A stretch of DNA of 64,000 nt from Lantana camara. Its lineage: Eukaryota > Streptophyta > Magnoliopsida > Lamiales > Verbenaceae. Position numbers and translations under genes: made by a program. The notes below the pieces were generated by a model. That model ran no database searches. It was not told the origin of the DNA and was given only the letters and a program-made list of their open reading frames with translations. How positions within the stretch are numbered: the stretch's first letter is position 1; every line of letters starts with the position of its first letter. Shown piece by piece: positions 22,839-36,610 of this stretch. Location of the stretch: assembly GCA_037501455.1 (NCBI GenBank), contig CM074857.1:123863501-123927500 (forward strand). Direction: 5' to 3'.

Positions 22839-23509
22839 TTGTTACTATTTATAATTAACCATATTTTGATAGCATATGTTACTATTTATAATTAGCCATA
22901 TTTTGATAGCATACGTTACTTGGCTATAGTTTTTAACAGAATATTTAGTATCAATGAATCACTATTTTAATTATTATCGTATTATCATCAACGTGGGTTG
23001 CTAAATATCAATTACGATAACTTAAACATTGTTTAATTATTATCGTATTATCATCTATAATTTTTTATTAATTAATAAGCATCATTAATTGCTATTATTT
23101 ATAAAAATTAATTTAAAAACTTGCACTCAATTAATGTAATGTGATTCTAAATTTGTTTAATAATAATTAATGATAGTTTACAGCCCATGGAATTTAGAAG
23201 AAAGAAAAATATATAATGTGTATACCAATGATCGTTAAAAGAAGGAAAAATAATTTAAAAAAATTATATATTAAATGAGATTATTATATGGCTATTTTGG
23301 TAAAATTATTAGTTAAAGTAATTATCTTGACATGTAAAGTAAACGACTAATTCAAGAAAACATAATATTGATAATGCTCTGTTAATCCATTAAAAAAAAC
23401 CCCATTATCTTATCTGCCCAAAACCTTTCCTGTCTGCCCAAAACCTTTCCTGGGAAAGTAAACGACTTCTTAGTACACTACAGAAACCATTCCGACCATA
23501 AAACAAGAT
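22839..23509. repeat. AT-rich intergenic DNA with local duplications
   Basis: Two tandem copies of GTTACTATTTATAATTARCC + ATATTTTGATAGCATA occur at about 22842-22916. TTTAATTATTATCGTATTAT occurs twice (about 22967 and 23031). A perfect 20-bp tandem duplication (TCTGCCCAAAACCTTTCCTG) lies at 23413-23432 and 23433-23452. No gene is seen. Confidence 0.75.
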
Positions 23510-23920
23510 TCACGAAATCCCCATCATCAAATATGCATAATTAACAACAATATGTACGATGCTTGTCGTTTTTTGAGCACCACTAATTTGATGAGATTTC
23601 TTCTCAATCTCGCACTGAACTTGATCGCTTGTTGAAAAAAATCTGTAGGAGAATAAATTAGAGGAGAGACCTCTAAATCTAGTATATATGAGTTTAATGC
23701 TATCAGTTTGTTCTTCATATAGTAAATGCCTATCAATTATCCATATAGAAAAACTAGCACTGAACTGCGGTGACTGCTTTGAACTGTATTCTCCATATGG
23801 TAATCTTGCTGCGATCCCCGGCTGCTTTGAAAAACAAAGAAGTGCAACAAAATTCAAATTGGATACCAAAGACTCGTTTACTTGACTCTTAAACAATGGG
23901 CTGGGCCAATAACTCATCAT
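23510..23920 (-). other. 136-codon open frame of doubtful coding status
   Basis: The frame is open from 23920 to 23510 and contains a fairly balanced residue mix (for example LPYGEYSSKQSPQFSASF). I recognise no domain, and there is no clear promoter or intron context. It is longer than most chance frames in this AT-rich region, so it may be a gene or pseudogene fragment, but I would not annotate a protein from it. Confidence 0.2.
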
Positions 23921-24672
23921 ATAAAATTGTTTACTTCAATTTGGGGAGGGCCCTTGGGCAACGGTGTGGCCCGCATGATCTAATGAAATACACAATATTT
24001 TATAGCTGCTCATTGGTGAAGTTTTTAAATAATCCACTCTTTGCCAAGTAAGTATCATTTACCATTTTTTTCACATCTTTTTTTTTTTTTTTTATTACAA
24101 GTTTACCATTGATTTTGGTGGGATATTTTATTAGACCAAAAGTGGTCAGTTGAAACACATTGAGTGAAAGGGCATATAAGTCTTTTCCAATGTTGTCCAT
24201 CAACAAGTTTCCTGAAGTAAACAAATTGAGTTAATTAAAGTGATATATTAATAAAGTGACCAAGAAAAATTAAGTAAACAACTCGATTTTTTGAAAATTG
24301 GTAATATAGTCTATTTTTCCAATTTCAAAATAATAATCCATTGGCTTGAGAAAGTGCGAGGTAAACGAGTTCTAAAGTGTAAAATTTCAAAAGTTAGGTA
24401 ATAAAGTGCAAAATTCTTCAAAGTTTAGAGTGCAAACAAAGATTAACCCTTATTTTAAATTATGCATGCATATAAAGTATCAATTATGTTCGATCCTATG
24501 ATACGCGGACAACTTCTAAAAGTATTGTTGTGTTGTGTTGTGTCGTGTCGGACATCGTGTTCGACACCCCTTACCTGAGAAATTTAAGAAAAAATTCGTA
24601 TCATTATCATATTATATCTATGTCACCATGTTTGTATCCGTATATCATAAGTCGGATCAAATTGACATACTT

Positions 24673-24775
24673 TTTTTAAAAAAAACACACACACACACCA
24701 AGTGGTCAAAAAGATTCGAACTCGGGTCATTGCCTTCGAGAAAAACTCTCAAACCACTTAATCAATCCCAGTTGG
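24673..24775 (-). mobile_element. tRNA-derived SINE, copy 1
   Basis: A 103-bp insertion flanked by a perfect 20-bp direct repeat (CGGATCAAATTGACATACTT at 24653-24672 and 24776-24795). On the minus strand it begins CCAACTGGGATTGATTAAGT, carries a Pol III B-box-like GAGTTCGAATCT, and ends in a TGTGTGTGTG plus T/A-rich tail next to the TSD. Long TSD, B box and simple tail together define a short plant SINE. The A box is degenerate. Confidence 0.85.
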
Positions 24776-27700
24776 CGGATCAAATTGACATACTTCCACA
24801 GAAACTTTACAGCAAATTGGATATATACCACTTATTTGAAACGATAAATAAAACTATTTTCGCCCAAACATAAGAAAATCTCAATAAGGAAGGGATTATT
24901 GGTTTCTGAGCATCCTTGGGAATGATCAATTAAATAAAAAATAAATAAATATCACACATAGCCGCGTTATGTTTCCAAACATGTCTTGTATAAATTGAAC
25001 ACATATTATATGGATCAGGAATTCTGACCTCACACGGATATCAATGAAATTAATCCTCCATTGTTGATTATTGTGATCTGGTGAAAGCTGGAAAATGAAT
25101 ATCAGAAATTAAAATTCAAATAAATTTGAACCAATTAGCATAATGTCTTGGTGTTGGCAATTATCTGCATGAAGACATGCAGAATTGGAAATTAACTAAC
25201 TTTAGAATGTGGATATACATGGACGACTATTATTGTTGTGGGATGAGTGAACTGCCTGCTTATTGTTACAATATATATACATATTTTTGTAATAAGTAAA
25301 TATGATTTATTATGAAAAATAAAAACTCCCGTCGGAAAAGAATAATTCTATGTCTCGAGTTTGGCTCGAAACATGCAATCTCAATTCGATATCGAGTATT
25401 TGAGGTTTGAACTTCAACGAAATGTGATTTCTTTGCATTTTATAAATTTAGTGAACTCGTAAGACTAACTAGCTTATTTGTTTCTTTTTAGAAAAAAATT
25501 ATTCTTAAGTTATATTAAACGATATAGGATGATTCACGTCTCACATAAATCGAGCAAGTTATTCTATATGTGGTGATTTATTCTATAACACAGGAAATAA
25601 AACATAAAATACATAAAATTGAATACGAGGAAGAGATCATAATTAAGTTATATATATAAATTAAATTGAAGTACTTAAAGTTGGCGATCTATTTAATTTA
25701 GAATTTAGATTAACCATGAATCAATTCAATCGCTCCTTTTATCAAAGAATATAAAATACACAAATAAAAATCATTAAGTTATGCAACAGTGTAATTCACT
25801 ATTACATGATTCTAATTGTATTTTTTATTATATTAATTTTTTTAAATACGGTCGCTGATTTTTAGCCAATAGTTTTTATAATTATTCACATTTTCTGATT
25901 TTTCCAAAAGATTATTCGAGTATACATTTTTTGCATCGAAGTTTGCCATAAAAGGGTAATATTTAGGGTGGTTGACCCCTCAATTAAGCAATAATAAGGT
26001 TCCAACTTATCTAAGTGCTGATATATTTAACCTTTGATCACTTCAAAAAGGATTAATGTTCAGAATATATATATTTTGATCAATTTTAGTTCAGGTCTGA
26101 TTCGGAACGGAAACCCAACTAATTACTAAAATAATAAATGTTTTATATTTGATTAATTATTTTTTTTAATATTTACATAAAAAACTCGTCCTATCATTAT
26201 ATTAATCTAATTGAATTAATTTTTGGCTAGAATTACTAACTTCAATTTGACTAATTTTTTTATTCTCATACATTAATTAAATAAATTCGAAATATTTATA
26301 TAGAAGAAACTCGATCAGTTGTAAAATTGCCATCTTGGAAACATTTGCAGTGTGATACACTTTTTATATTCCGGTTCTTATATAGTGTCTATTTATTTTC
26401 CGGAAGTATTATTTTTGTTTGAGGAACCTAAGTTTGAAAAGATGGTTTATATATACTATTATATAAATTCCTATTTAATAATTAATGATGCCTTAGTATT
26501 TTTGGATTATATATCTTTCTTTCTCTTCTTTTTTAACTTTTTAGTTTGGGAAAATTTCTAATTCAAATCCTATTCGTTCGAAATCCAATTAATTAAAAAA
26601 GTATACTTAAATTTTTTATCAGTCACACAGCAAGTGTAAAACTCGTCCCTTTATTTCATCGATTTGACCAAACCAGGTTCGAATTAGAATTACCCCTAGT
26701 TGAGAATGTCTTCGGACTAATGACCCAGCACTCACCTTGACTTACATTATATCTCAACTATGGAGTTAAAGAGAGTTTGAACTTGTCATTTTATTAAGAT
26801 CAAATTCTATCATTCTCCTTAAGGGATTACAGAGGATTAACTTGTAATTGTTCTGAGATGGTAAATTATCAAATTCACCATTAATTAACTCATATTATGC
26901 TTTTAAATCTTCACAGTTATAAAGTATAACGATTTAATATTAATTAATAATATTAATGAGAATCATGATAATATATCTATAGTATCGGGCAGCAAAGAGA
27001 AAGATCCCATGCGTAATACGACCTGCATTAATTAAACTAAACTGTGATTAGTGGCGTGAAAATGACAGAGTTATACTTATGTTCGATGATAATCATGATT
27101 AATATTCCCCCGTTTTCAGATGCGATGCAAAGTATCTGTACACTAATTGTCTTTCTGGAAAGCTATAACCTAGTACCTCTATCTCAACTTGGATTAATTA
27201 ATTATCATCAAATCCTAATTTCATGGGCTCGAGAATTAATACTAATTAATTAGTCTTTTTCATTCAATCAGTGACAACATTATTATTTATATAGTTAATA
27301 GTAGTCCCATAAGATTTGGAAGAGCATTTATAATAATAACGGGAAAACACTATATATATATATCAAATTAGTAATATCATTTGAAATCATATTCTCCATT
27401 AATTTGTACGTTGGATATTTTTGTATGTTAGTTGTAATTGACATTTTAATCTTCAATTTATTCTAGATTTTTTTGGTGGCAATAAATGAGGAGGGGGACC
27501 TCATCACAACTTTCTCCGGTGAACTGAGTTTTTTTTTAATTTTTATTCCTTTAGGAAATTAACTGAACAAAATTCTGCCCCCAAAACTAATTAACAACAT
27601 AATAATTATTAATGATCGAGAAAACATTTATTTTAAATAGTTATTGACCGAACTTATCAAACCAACCTCACCAGTTGGTGATGAGGATTACTTTATCGAG

Positions 27701-28661
27701 TGATCGACGATATTTTTTAAAAAAATAATCGATCAGAAAACAAGTACCATAATACATATTTTTCACCCGATCAATTGAGTTCAACCAAAACGAATCTGAA
27801 CTTTTTTTTCTTTTTTTCTTTTCTTGAATTTCCCATCACTTGAGGATATATATATTCCTTACCACGGAGATTATGAATGCTTCGGAGGGTGAAAGTATGA
27901 CTCGGTACGCAATTATATTAATTGAATTCCTCGTTAACACAACATAACAAAAATGTTGTAATTTAATAGTTCGATAATATATATGCTGTAGCTCCTATGC
28001 AGGCGACTTCCATTAGAAGGAAGCCATAATTTTACACTATTATTTCAAAATTCTATTATTCACAATATTGTAGCCATTGACGGTGCTAAAATCAATGGTA
28101 ATATGTTATTATACATACACATATTACGATTTTATTTTATTTAAGTTTGGGGCTGTAGACTTTCCTATTAAAAATAAAATAATGCGAGTGACATTCTAAT
28201 AATAGTAAGAAAATGCGGCACTAACATGGTGGTCAAAAAGATTATGCTAAGCCCATGCATGAACTGGATTCTGTTGTCTTTGTTAATCACCCTAATATTA
28301 TATTAATTAATGTCACAAAAAAATATCTCATAATTTGCCAACTTTTTTAACCCAATCGAGATGACGTACCTATTGTAAATTAATTTAAATATTCTTCCAT
28401 AAGCTGGCTTTTTAATTATATATATAAGTTTAAGTAAAAGAAATAGAGTATGGATTCTGATGCAAATTGTTGATAGATATCCGAATAGACTTTGGATACA
28501 GCTAGGTCATAATTAGGTATTTTTCTTATTATTAATTGCACTACTTACGTCGTTAATTGCTAATTAAAGATCCCCTAACTACCTAGGTATACGTAATTAT
28601 ATATAAGGTTTAATTAATTTGGTGGTGTGCATTAGGGGGTGTTTAACTAATTAAATTTATC

Positions 28662-28759
28662 TGCCAATAAGCGTTGGTCCAAGTTGTTAATGGGTTCATT
28701 CTCCATGACAACATTTCGAGTTCAAATCCCGTTTGAACATGCGTGTGTTAGAAAAACAA
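28662..28759 (+). mobile_element. tRNA-derived SINE, copy 2
   Basis: A 98-bp insertion between perfect 17-bp direct repeats (AACTAATTAAATTTATC at 28645-28661 and 28760-28776). It shows a degenerate A box (TGGTCCAAGTTGTTAATGGG) and a B box (CGAGTTCAAATCCCG), and ends GAACATGCGTGTGTTAG with an A-rich tail. Its 3' part resembles copy 3. Confidence 0.86.
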
Positions 28760-29736
28760 AACTAATTAAATTTATCCCCAAGAATTTATAAACTCCTCAC
28801 GGTCTGTCTGATCGATTTTAATAAACCGACAAACTCTTGCATGTTAATAGATTTTTTAAAACTTGAGAATAAATATCACGCCCCATATACTCGCAAGCCC
28901 ATTAGACGAACATGTAAGACTCCAAATCCAACCGTTGTAATTGAAATTAGGGCTAAATTACTATCAAAATGAAATATTGATTGGCTAATATATACTTGAA
29001 CTCTTTAATTTATATACAAAACCTATTTTTATCATTTTTTAATGGGTGGGACGTAGCATCGCAATAAAATTATAAGATTTTAAAATATAACAATAGTAAT
29101 TAAATCATTGATATAGAATATATGATTAGAGTCATAATTATCGTCCAAAGTGATGGTTTAATTCAAATAATTAAGAATTAAGTGCATGCAAAGACAGATG
29201 GTATTTGATGCTAAACAATTAGTTGTCCTTTAGCTCAAAGTGCGATGACCTAATATATGCTTAGACTTGCTAATGAAGAAGCTCTCTTTAATTTGTACTT
29301 AATTTGCATAATTAAAAAAATTAAAGGCACTGAAAAGCATGGTCGTTTAGAGTCACCAAAGGTTAAAATTTGGGTTATTTATATTAAATCTTAATGGAAT
29401 GTTGTTAGGACCACATTTCTAATATAAGCAAAGGTAACTAAATAAATATTAGTGTTGGCCCTTCTCTTCAATGGCTTCCTACAATCACACTTTTCAGAAG
29501 CTTTTTGAGCAACCACCTTTAATTACACTCCCAATTAACCTTTTTCAACCAATTAATTACTTATTTAAATGACGTAATTCAATTAAATCTTATTTTTATT
29601 TATGAAAAATAAAAGAAGATTAAATAGTTCTCTATATTTTTGGTCGATCTCACGATCCACAACACATGCAAACGAAGTTTATTTAAGGTAATACGACATT
29701 TGAGGCCGGAGTAAGTCGTTCAGGTCATTTTGACAG

Positions 29737-30018
29737 TTTTTATAGAATTATTTTGAGGATCGGGTCATTATCCCGACTGATCCACAGTTCGGGGTAATGC
29801 GGGAGTCCAACTGCATAAAAAATACAAGTGGTTCAATTTTATCAAGAAAAACATACCAAAAATATCATTTTAGTAATGCGGGATTACGATTTTATAGAAT
29901 TCCTTCAAGTATCCGATTGTGATCCCGACTGATTCAGAGTTCCGGTAACGTGGGAATCCAATCGCACGGAAAATGGTGATTCAATTTTATCGAGAAAAAC
30001 ATACCAAAAATATCATTC
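29737..30018. repeat. Diverged tandem duplication, about 150-bp unit
   Basis: Unit 1 (about 29737-29873) and unit 2 (about 29891-30018) share TTTTATAGAATT, ATCCCGACTGATYCA, and a long near-identical end with AAAAACATACCAAAAATATC. The middle has diverged considerably. No coding content is seen. Confidence 0.7.
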
Positions 30019-33000
30019 ACATAACTACTCGTTGTCAAGTAACATAGCGATATGGGCGTTGGTGGTTAAAATAATACAGGAAGTGCAATATTATCTTAAT
30101 TAGATGACTTCAGATTCCTCCATTTATGAACATTTCATCATCCCCAGTTTCCTTATCTCTAAGGATACTCCCAACTTGGATAGTGGCACCAAAACTATGC
30201 TTTTACCAAAGCTCAATGGATATTTGTACATGTTGTTTGTTGAGTTATATATATATACACGAAATTGATTTTAATTTAAAAATCTGCAGAAAGGATAATT
30301 CACGTCACTGTGCTGAAATATAAATCAAATTTCTATGTTAGAAACCCTAAAATTCCTATTCTTTATTTTTCTTAATTAATAAAGGGATCCATGAAACGTA
30401 GTGCATGTAACGTATGCAGCTAGCTTGACAGCTATATATTTTCTGTGACCTAGTTAGCTTCAACACAAGTATAAAATATTACATTCCACCCCCTCGAGGC
30501 ATATATATTTGAAAAAAACCATGCATGCTACAACTTAAGTCATGTGCAGAAGATTTTACCAACGCGATTAAAAACATATTATACAAACTTAAGTAGGAAA
30601 ACTGAAAACGCATATGCTACAACTTGGTTGAGCATAGTTCTCCATTTTAGAATGACAAAATCGTACTACTACTAAAGGAGAATATTAATTAGCAAATCTC
30701 ACTTTTTTGTTGGTTTTTTTTTTGGCCATTTTCTTCAATCTCCAAGGTATGAACACAGTCAGCATTTCCCTACTTAGAATACATTTATTTCCCTTTTCAG
30801 TACAATTCATGTGGGCTAACTTCAATTTACAGGGGCGTCTGGGTCATATTTTGGTACATTTGTTGTCTGCTCACATGGTTTCCAGTTAAAACCTAAAATT
30901 AATTAAAGTGGGTGCGTCACACCATGTATTAAGTAATTTAACTGTTCTTTTTCTCTTTTTTTACTAATTAATTAAAATGGGAGTAAAAGGCAAATATAGT
31001 AATTAAATGAGAGCACCACCGGATGGTGTAATTTAATAGTTCGGTATTATACTACTTTAACCAGAATTTTCGAATTCGAATTCTTAAAAATATAACTATC
31101 ATTAATAAAGAGAGCTTCACACTCTAAATTGTTCATCCCGATCGATGGAATCCATCATATAAGAAATAAAGTAATTAAATGGGAGCAAAAGGCCATTAGT
31201 GGTAATTAATAGGTTTTTATAGTGTTGGTCAGGTTTTCATAGGTTACAACACTCAGCCGACAAACCAAAAGGTTTCTTTTTTTGTTGGGTTAGTGGAAGA
31301 TGATTTCATTAATTAGGAATGGATTCCACCACCTTTTAAAGGGGTCTACTTATATTTGTGTGGTTACAATCACCTTTTTTTTCTAATAAGTTTGGTGTCC
31401 GTACAAGGACAATTTGATGTCGTAACGTTGGAACAAATAATTAAGCCCATTTATAGTAACATTTTGTGCGATTACCACGAATACTTTTACTTTAAATTTA
31501 ATCACGCGAAATTAGTGTAACAAAAGGAATAAATTATATTTGTTGTATGATTTGTATAAAAATTAAGAAGAGTGATCGATTAAAATAGTAAATGCTTGAT
31601 TGGAATTCGAATGAACTGATCCTGTATTAGATTTTTTACTAACGGGATAATTTAATAATATAATCGCTTAAATAGGAGTTTTGTGTTCAAGTTTTTAATC
31701 GAATATAATTACTATTAGTGATGATGATTTTTACTTATTTATGTTTTAATCATCTGATCTAATGTAACTCGATTATAAATTATGATTATTTAAGAATATT
31801 AAAATACTAAAGTCTTGTGTTATGCATAATCGCCGTTTATTATTTTATATATACGGTTTAGTTTGATTTATTTGGTTAGAATAAGATATGCTACTGAAAA
31901 TAGATTGATTCTTCTATATTTTCGTGTACACTTAGTTACAAATTTATTTTTCTTTTTTTTTTTTAGTTATAAACTTATAATATAGTGGATATTATTTTTA
32001 GTAGACCTGAAAAAATCCTACAGGCTTTTGTGGAGTGACGTAAATGCCCCTAATAATCCTTTCATTCATGGTGAACGTTCCTCTATGAATGGATAAGGTT
32101 AGGTTAGTAACTTTCCCCAGGATGAGGGTATGAGTGATGTTCATTTTAGTAAATTTCAAAACTTGTGGGCTATCATGTTTCCTGCCTTAAAAATGCCAAT
32201 TCAATACGGATTTTGACTCGAGGAACACATTATGAAACATCCATAATTAATTCCAACAATATTAATGCTTTCTTTTCCTAATATGTGAAAGTCAAGAATT
32301 TGAGAAAAAGAAGAATAATAAAAAAAAGTCACTATCCAATATCAAATTATTGATCGGGAAATTCTTTGTATCTTTTTAGGAAATGGGTTTTTGTCCATCC
32401 CTTCAAATGATAATCACAAGAAATTATGAAATGTTGATTATATTTGAGTTGTATTTATCCAAACTCAATTCAGCCTCCCCCAACTAATTTTGATCCAAAC
32501 TTAATTCGGTCGCACCCTACTAATTATACAATAAATATACAATATTTATCTCCCATTATATTAATTTAAAGAACTACTGGATTTAGGTTAATTAGAAATA
32601 TTTTTGTTATGAGTTTGAATTGGATCAAACCACTAAAGTATAAAATTTTCTTTATTAATAATAAATACGTATTTAAAAATTCGAATATGAGACATTGAAT
32701 TAAATTAATAGAGTATCGAACATCTAAAATATTAGTGGTTGAAATGTCTTGACGTGGTTGCTACGTAGATATAGATAATATTGTATTTTTCCCCCTCATA
32801 TGATACTTAAATGAAACACCAAATCTATTTTGCTTTTATTCCTTAGTTTGAGCTTGACATTAAATTCCTTGTGTCCCCTTTTGTACTACAAACATCTCTA
32901 TATACAAATGGTATGTAAAGATATCCTCAACATAATCTTTTTTCCATTCCACATGTGGTAATGAGAGATACTTCGTCGAAATTTGTTGTCAATAATATTG

Positions 33001-33324
33001 CACCATAGAAATAAAATACACTAACATTAATTATGTTACCCCAAAGTTTTGTAAGTTTTTAAATTATCCCCAATTGTCACATCACCACTTTAAAATGAAA
33101 AAGACCTTCATTTCACTCACAATTACATACACAAAATGTAAAATTCAAAAATTAGAATTATTATAATAAAATAGAGTACAAAGAATATTACCAAAATTCC
33201 AAACTAGTGATTTTCCCCTTAAAAAATTCAAAATGTTTGTATGTATGTGTGTGTGGCAAATGGGTAGTTGTGTAATTCAAGTGGTGCAAAAAGCAAACTC
33301 TTTTGTCCAAAACACACACACACA

Positions 33325-33493
33325 AGATCTCGGAAAATTCTTGGTTGAGGTGGGTGTGGGCCCCAATTCCTACACCCGATTCTAATATATGAATATAAAA
33401 AATAAAAAAAATATTTTTTTTTATGTATGTATTAGAGCCGGGTGTAGAAATTGGGGCCCACACCCGGCTCAGCCAAGAATTTCACCAAGATCT
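33325..33493. repeat. Large nested palindrome upstream of the FANTASTIC FOUR gene
   Basis: Left arm 33325-33390 and right arm about 33427-33493 are inverted copies with about ten mismatches and one gap. Both outer ends are AGATCT. The shared core contains GGGTGTGGGCCCCAATT. Within the right arm, GAGCCGGGTGT and ACACCCGGCTC (about 33434-33470) form a second, perfect inverted pair, so the palindrome is nested. The spacer is AT-only (AATATAAAAAATAAAAAAAA). It ends about 180 bp before the start codon, in the promoter or 5' leader of the gene. Confidence 0.88.
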
Positions 33494-33673
33494 CCACAGC
33501 ACTTTTTGGACTACAAATTCCCCCCCATCCCCTCACTTATCCCTCGTCCAATTCCAATCCTCTCTCCTCCACTTCTCTCTCTCTCTCGTCGAGATTCAAG
33601 AAAAAGAAATCTTTCAAGTTTCATCACCCTCAAATTACACACACACACATACATATTCCCAAATCCCAACACC

Positions 33674-34669
33674 ATGTCGACTGTGGTTTGTCAAAATATT
33701 GTTTCTTGTTTCGAGTCCCACATGGAAACCACCGCCACCATAAAGCTGAAGGTGGCGGCGCCGGCAGTCGCGGACTTCTTGAGGAAAATAGTTACCGAGG
33801 ATCATCCCGAGGTAAAAAAGACGAATCTTGATAATTTTGGGAACTGGGGTTTTCTGCAAACCAGTATCCCTAAAGAAACAGGGGATAAAACAGGGATTAA
33901 TTCCTACACACACCCTTTAGCTAAGAAATCATCATTCTCACGTCTCAGCGCGAAATCCCTCGAATTATGCACTGAAAATTTAGGGAGCGAAACGGGCACC
34001 GATATCATCACCGACAGCAGCAGCATTTTCTCCTCCTCCTCCTCCACCACCACATCGCCGCCGTTGAGCCCCACCGGCTGGAACTCAACTTCCACCTATA
34101 AAAAGGATAATTCCGAGAAAGAAACAAACTTTACAAAAAACCCATATCAGAAAGAATCCGATTCTTCCCGGAAGATCAAGAGTTTTCCGCCGCCGCTGAC
34201 GACAATGAGCGGGTCGAGTTCTCTGCAAGTGCGCCGCCACAGGGAAGGCGGGAGACTGATCATTGAGGCGGTGGAGGCGCCGTTTAGGAACTCCTATCTG
34301 CATGCGGAGAGGAGCGACGGAAGACTCAGGCTCTGCTTCTGGACGGCGGAGCCACCCGCCGCTCACGGCGAAGAACAAGAAGACGATGATGATGAAGAAG
34401 AAGAAGAAGAAGAAGAAGAAGAAGCAGAGGTAGATGAATGCGGCGGCGAAAACCATGAAATGGCGGCGGAAGAAGAGGAGGAGCAAATTGACGAGCCCAT
34501 TACAGACGAGATCGAATCAGAAAAAGAATCAGAACTTGATGGAGAGACTAATGTAGAAATGGAAATGGAGAAGTTTCAAAGGTTTAGCAGGTGTAAGGAA
34601 GGCGGACATGAAAACAGAGCATTCGGCAGTAATTGGAGGAAGCCTGCAGTTTGGGTGGCAACTTCCTAA
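33674..34669 (+). CDS. FANTASTIC FOUR (FAF) family protein
   Basis: Single-exon gene encoding 331 residues from ATG 33674. The FAF domain lies at residues 169-223 (KSFPPPLTTMSGSSSLQVRR, then HREGGRLIIEAVEAPF and ERSDGRLRLCFW). FAF proteins are plant-specific; in Arabidopsis they limit shoot meristem size by repressing WUSCHEL. The N-terminal part is Ser/Thr-rich with no other known domain. The C-terminal part after residue 230 has a run of Asp/Glu (GAT/GAA repeats, 34380-34435), as is common in this family. The frame is open upstream to 33389, but that part runs through the palindrome and a CT-rich leader. I chose 33674 because the protein then begins as family members do, after CT-rich and ACAC-rich leader sequence. 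Which FAF paralogue it represents is not decided. Confidence 0.9.
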   Translation: MSTVVCQNIVSCFESHMETTATIKLKVAAPAVADFLRKIVTEDHPEVKKTNLDNFGNWGFLQTSIPKETGDKTGINSYTHPLAKKSSFSRLSAKSLELCTENLGSETGTDIITDSSSIFSSSSSTTTSPPLSPTGWNSTSTYKKDNSEKETNFTKNPYQKESDSSRKIKSFPPPLTTMSGSSSLQVRRHREGGRLIIEAVEAPFRNSYLHAERSDGRLRLCFWTAEPPAAHGEEQEDDDDEEEEEEEEEEAEVDECGGENHEMAAEEEEEQIDEPITDEIESEKESELDGETNVEMEMEKFQRFSRCKEGGHENRAFGSNWRKPAVWVATS

Positions 34670-35912
34670 AATTTAACCTTTTTTTTTTTTTTTTTTTTAC
34701 CTTTTTTTGAATATTTTTATCTAAAATTTAACCTTTTTTTGATCTGTTTTTTTGGGTCATTTGGGTTTTTTTTTCTCTTTTATTTTTTCACATTAACCTT
34801 TGTTTATTTTTTATTACCTTTGGTATGGGGTGTGGTTTGACAGTTATTGTCAGCATTGGACATGGGGAATTCCAACATGAAGTTGCATGTTTTTACCACA
34901 CTAAAACTCGGGATCTACCAATGATGTAATATTATATTGTGCAACTATTATTAATCGACTTTGTTATTACATAATTAAATCGAATAATTGTGTCATAACT
35001 CATAAATGATTCATGACTTAAGTGATTGATGACATATATAAAATAGCTCAAATATTATCCACTTAACTTCAAGTTAATTGAATCTAAGATTTCGATATCT
35101 AAGGTTATGAGAATGCATCTATCGAGAATTGAAAAAATATATTTCGTAATTGTTTGATTTTGGATATAGTCACTGTATGATAAAGAGAAATTTACGTTTT
35201 TCTATTTTAGTTTTCATATTCTATTATTTGAATACATAACACAAATTTAAAATGAAGGATAAAATTAGTGGAATATAAGAAATCCAAGCATATTTTAAAT
35301 GGTTAAATAATATTTGTTCTTTCAACGTACACTGATGGGACCATGATACATGAATACGACAGATAGAGGGATACGATATAATAAAGTAATATTCATAAAA
35401 GAGTTGGAGGATTTTAGAGACGTATATAAGTTCAAGATATTATTATTATTTAAAATAATATGCAGTCTCCTTGTTTAAATTAGAAACTATTAATATCTTT
35501 CTTAAATATGATGATTAAAAATTAATTTAGCAGGTGATTGGAGGTGTCGCTATCAGTATTAAAGGAATTTATGGTTGACCACAAGTCCCATAACGTCATA
35601 TCCTTTTTATTTATTAAAATAATAAATGAAGAAAGGCAGCTGGTTCCAATGCGTGTGGTCGCCAAGAATATACTAATCCATGATTCTCTCAGGGAATAAA
35701 AATTGTCCCGCAATTATGCACCTTATTAAAACATTTTATAACTTGTCAAATTTTATGAGATATTTCAATTTAAAAATAAGAATCTATAATATATTAATAT
35801 GTGCCCATAAAGTTAAGGTCACGACTTTATAACGAATATAATCATAAATATATGAACTTTAAGGATTCTAATCTTATATTAGTAGTTCCAATCTTTCTAC
35901 GAGTTTATAAGT

Positions 35913-36030
35913 TTATTTTGTAACAACGTAAAATACCTTATATGTTTTCGATTCATAGTAAAAGGTATAGGTTATTTTGTAACAACGTAAAATACCTTAT
36001 ATATTTTCGATTCATAGTAAAAGGTATAGG
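35913..36030. repeat. 59-bp tandem duplication
   Basis: Two adjacent copies of a 59-bp unit (TTATTTTGTAACAACGTAAA ... GTAAAAGGTATAGG) differ by one base (TATG versus TATA). This indicates a recent local duplication. Confidence 0.92.
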
Positions 36031-36610
36031 AGGTTATGTGTTTTAATATCATGTGTCACGTTACTATTTCAAGTATTATTTGATTTTAATTAATTGTTTT
36101 TATTTCATATTGATCGATTATATTTAGGGTGCACTTGTATCCGTTCTTAAACCCTAAAAATATGTATACCAACTAAACCCTACAAGTATTTTAATTTCAG
36201 TTGATCGAACACGAAATTCTTAGAATATAAGTAATTTTTCAAGGTGAAAGCAGTAGAAATTTCAAGAATACGAAGCTCTTGAAAGTAGCCTCAATTGTAA
36301 ATAGTATAATAAATTTATATTTAATTTAGCATAATAACAAGCCGATTCATATGTATATTCTTGAATCTTGATCATTGTGTGTGAATTAAATCTACATATT
36401 ACGAATTGACATGGCAACTGAGTAAAGTCCAAGTTGGTCTCTGTTATTCCTTGAATGGCATAATTAACGCATTAATGCTCTCTTTGGGTAAAAAACAAAT
36501 AAATTATGTGGCTTGAAATACAAGGCAAGCCCTCAATATTTACCAACTCCCTTCAATCACTCAAATTTGTCCAACTAAGTGGACTGTATAAAACACAATT
36601 AATTTATTCA

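Larger units (their letters stand above)
23921..33324. other. Gene-free AT-rich intergenic region
   Basis: About 9.4 kb without a supportable gene. It contains SINE copies 1 and 2 (24673-24775, 28662-28759) and a degenerate tandem duplication (29737-30018). There are several old SINE-like stretches of the TTTAATAGTTCGRTATTAT type (about 27946, 31025, 31655) and long poly-A/T and TA runs. The short ORFs here (up to 112 codons, the longest running through SINE 1) show no recognisable domains. Confidence 0.6.

Noticed and set aside
24673..24775. A tRNA gene
   Set aside because: Only a B-box-like motif is present, without a cloverleaf or a good A box. The 20-bp TSD shows it is a SINE.
33325..33493. 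A named microRNA gene
   Set aside because: The hairpin shape fits, but no known miRNA sequence is visible and small-RNA data are needed, so it is reported only as a palindrome.
33389..33673. Upstream in-frame extension of the FANTASTIC FOUR ORF
   Set aside because: It runs through the palindrome spacer and arm and a CT-rich leader, and gives no family-like residues. The ATG at 33674 fits the family.
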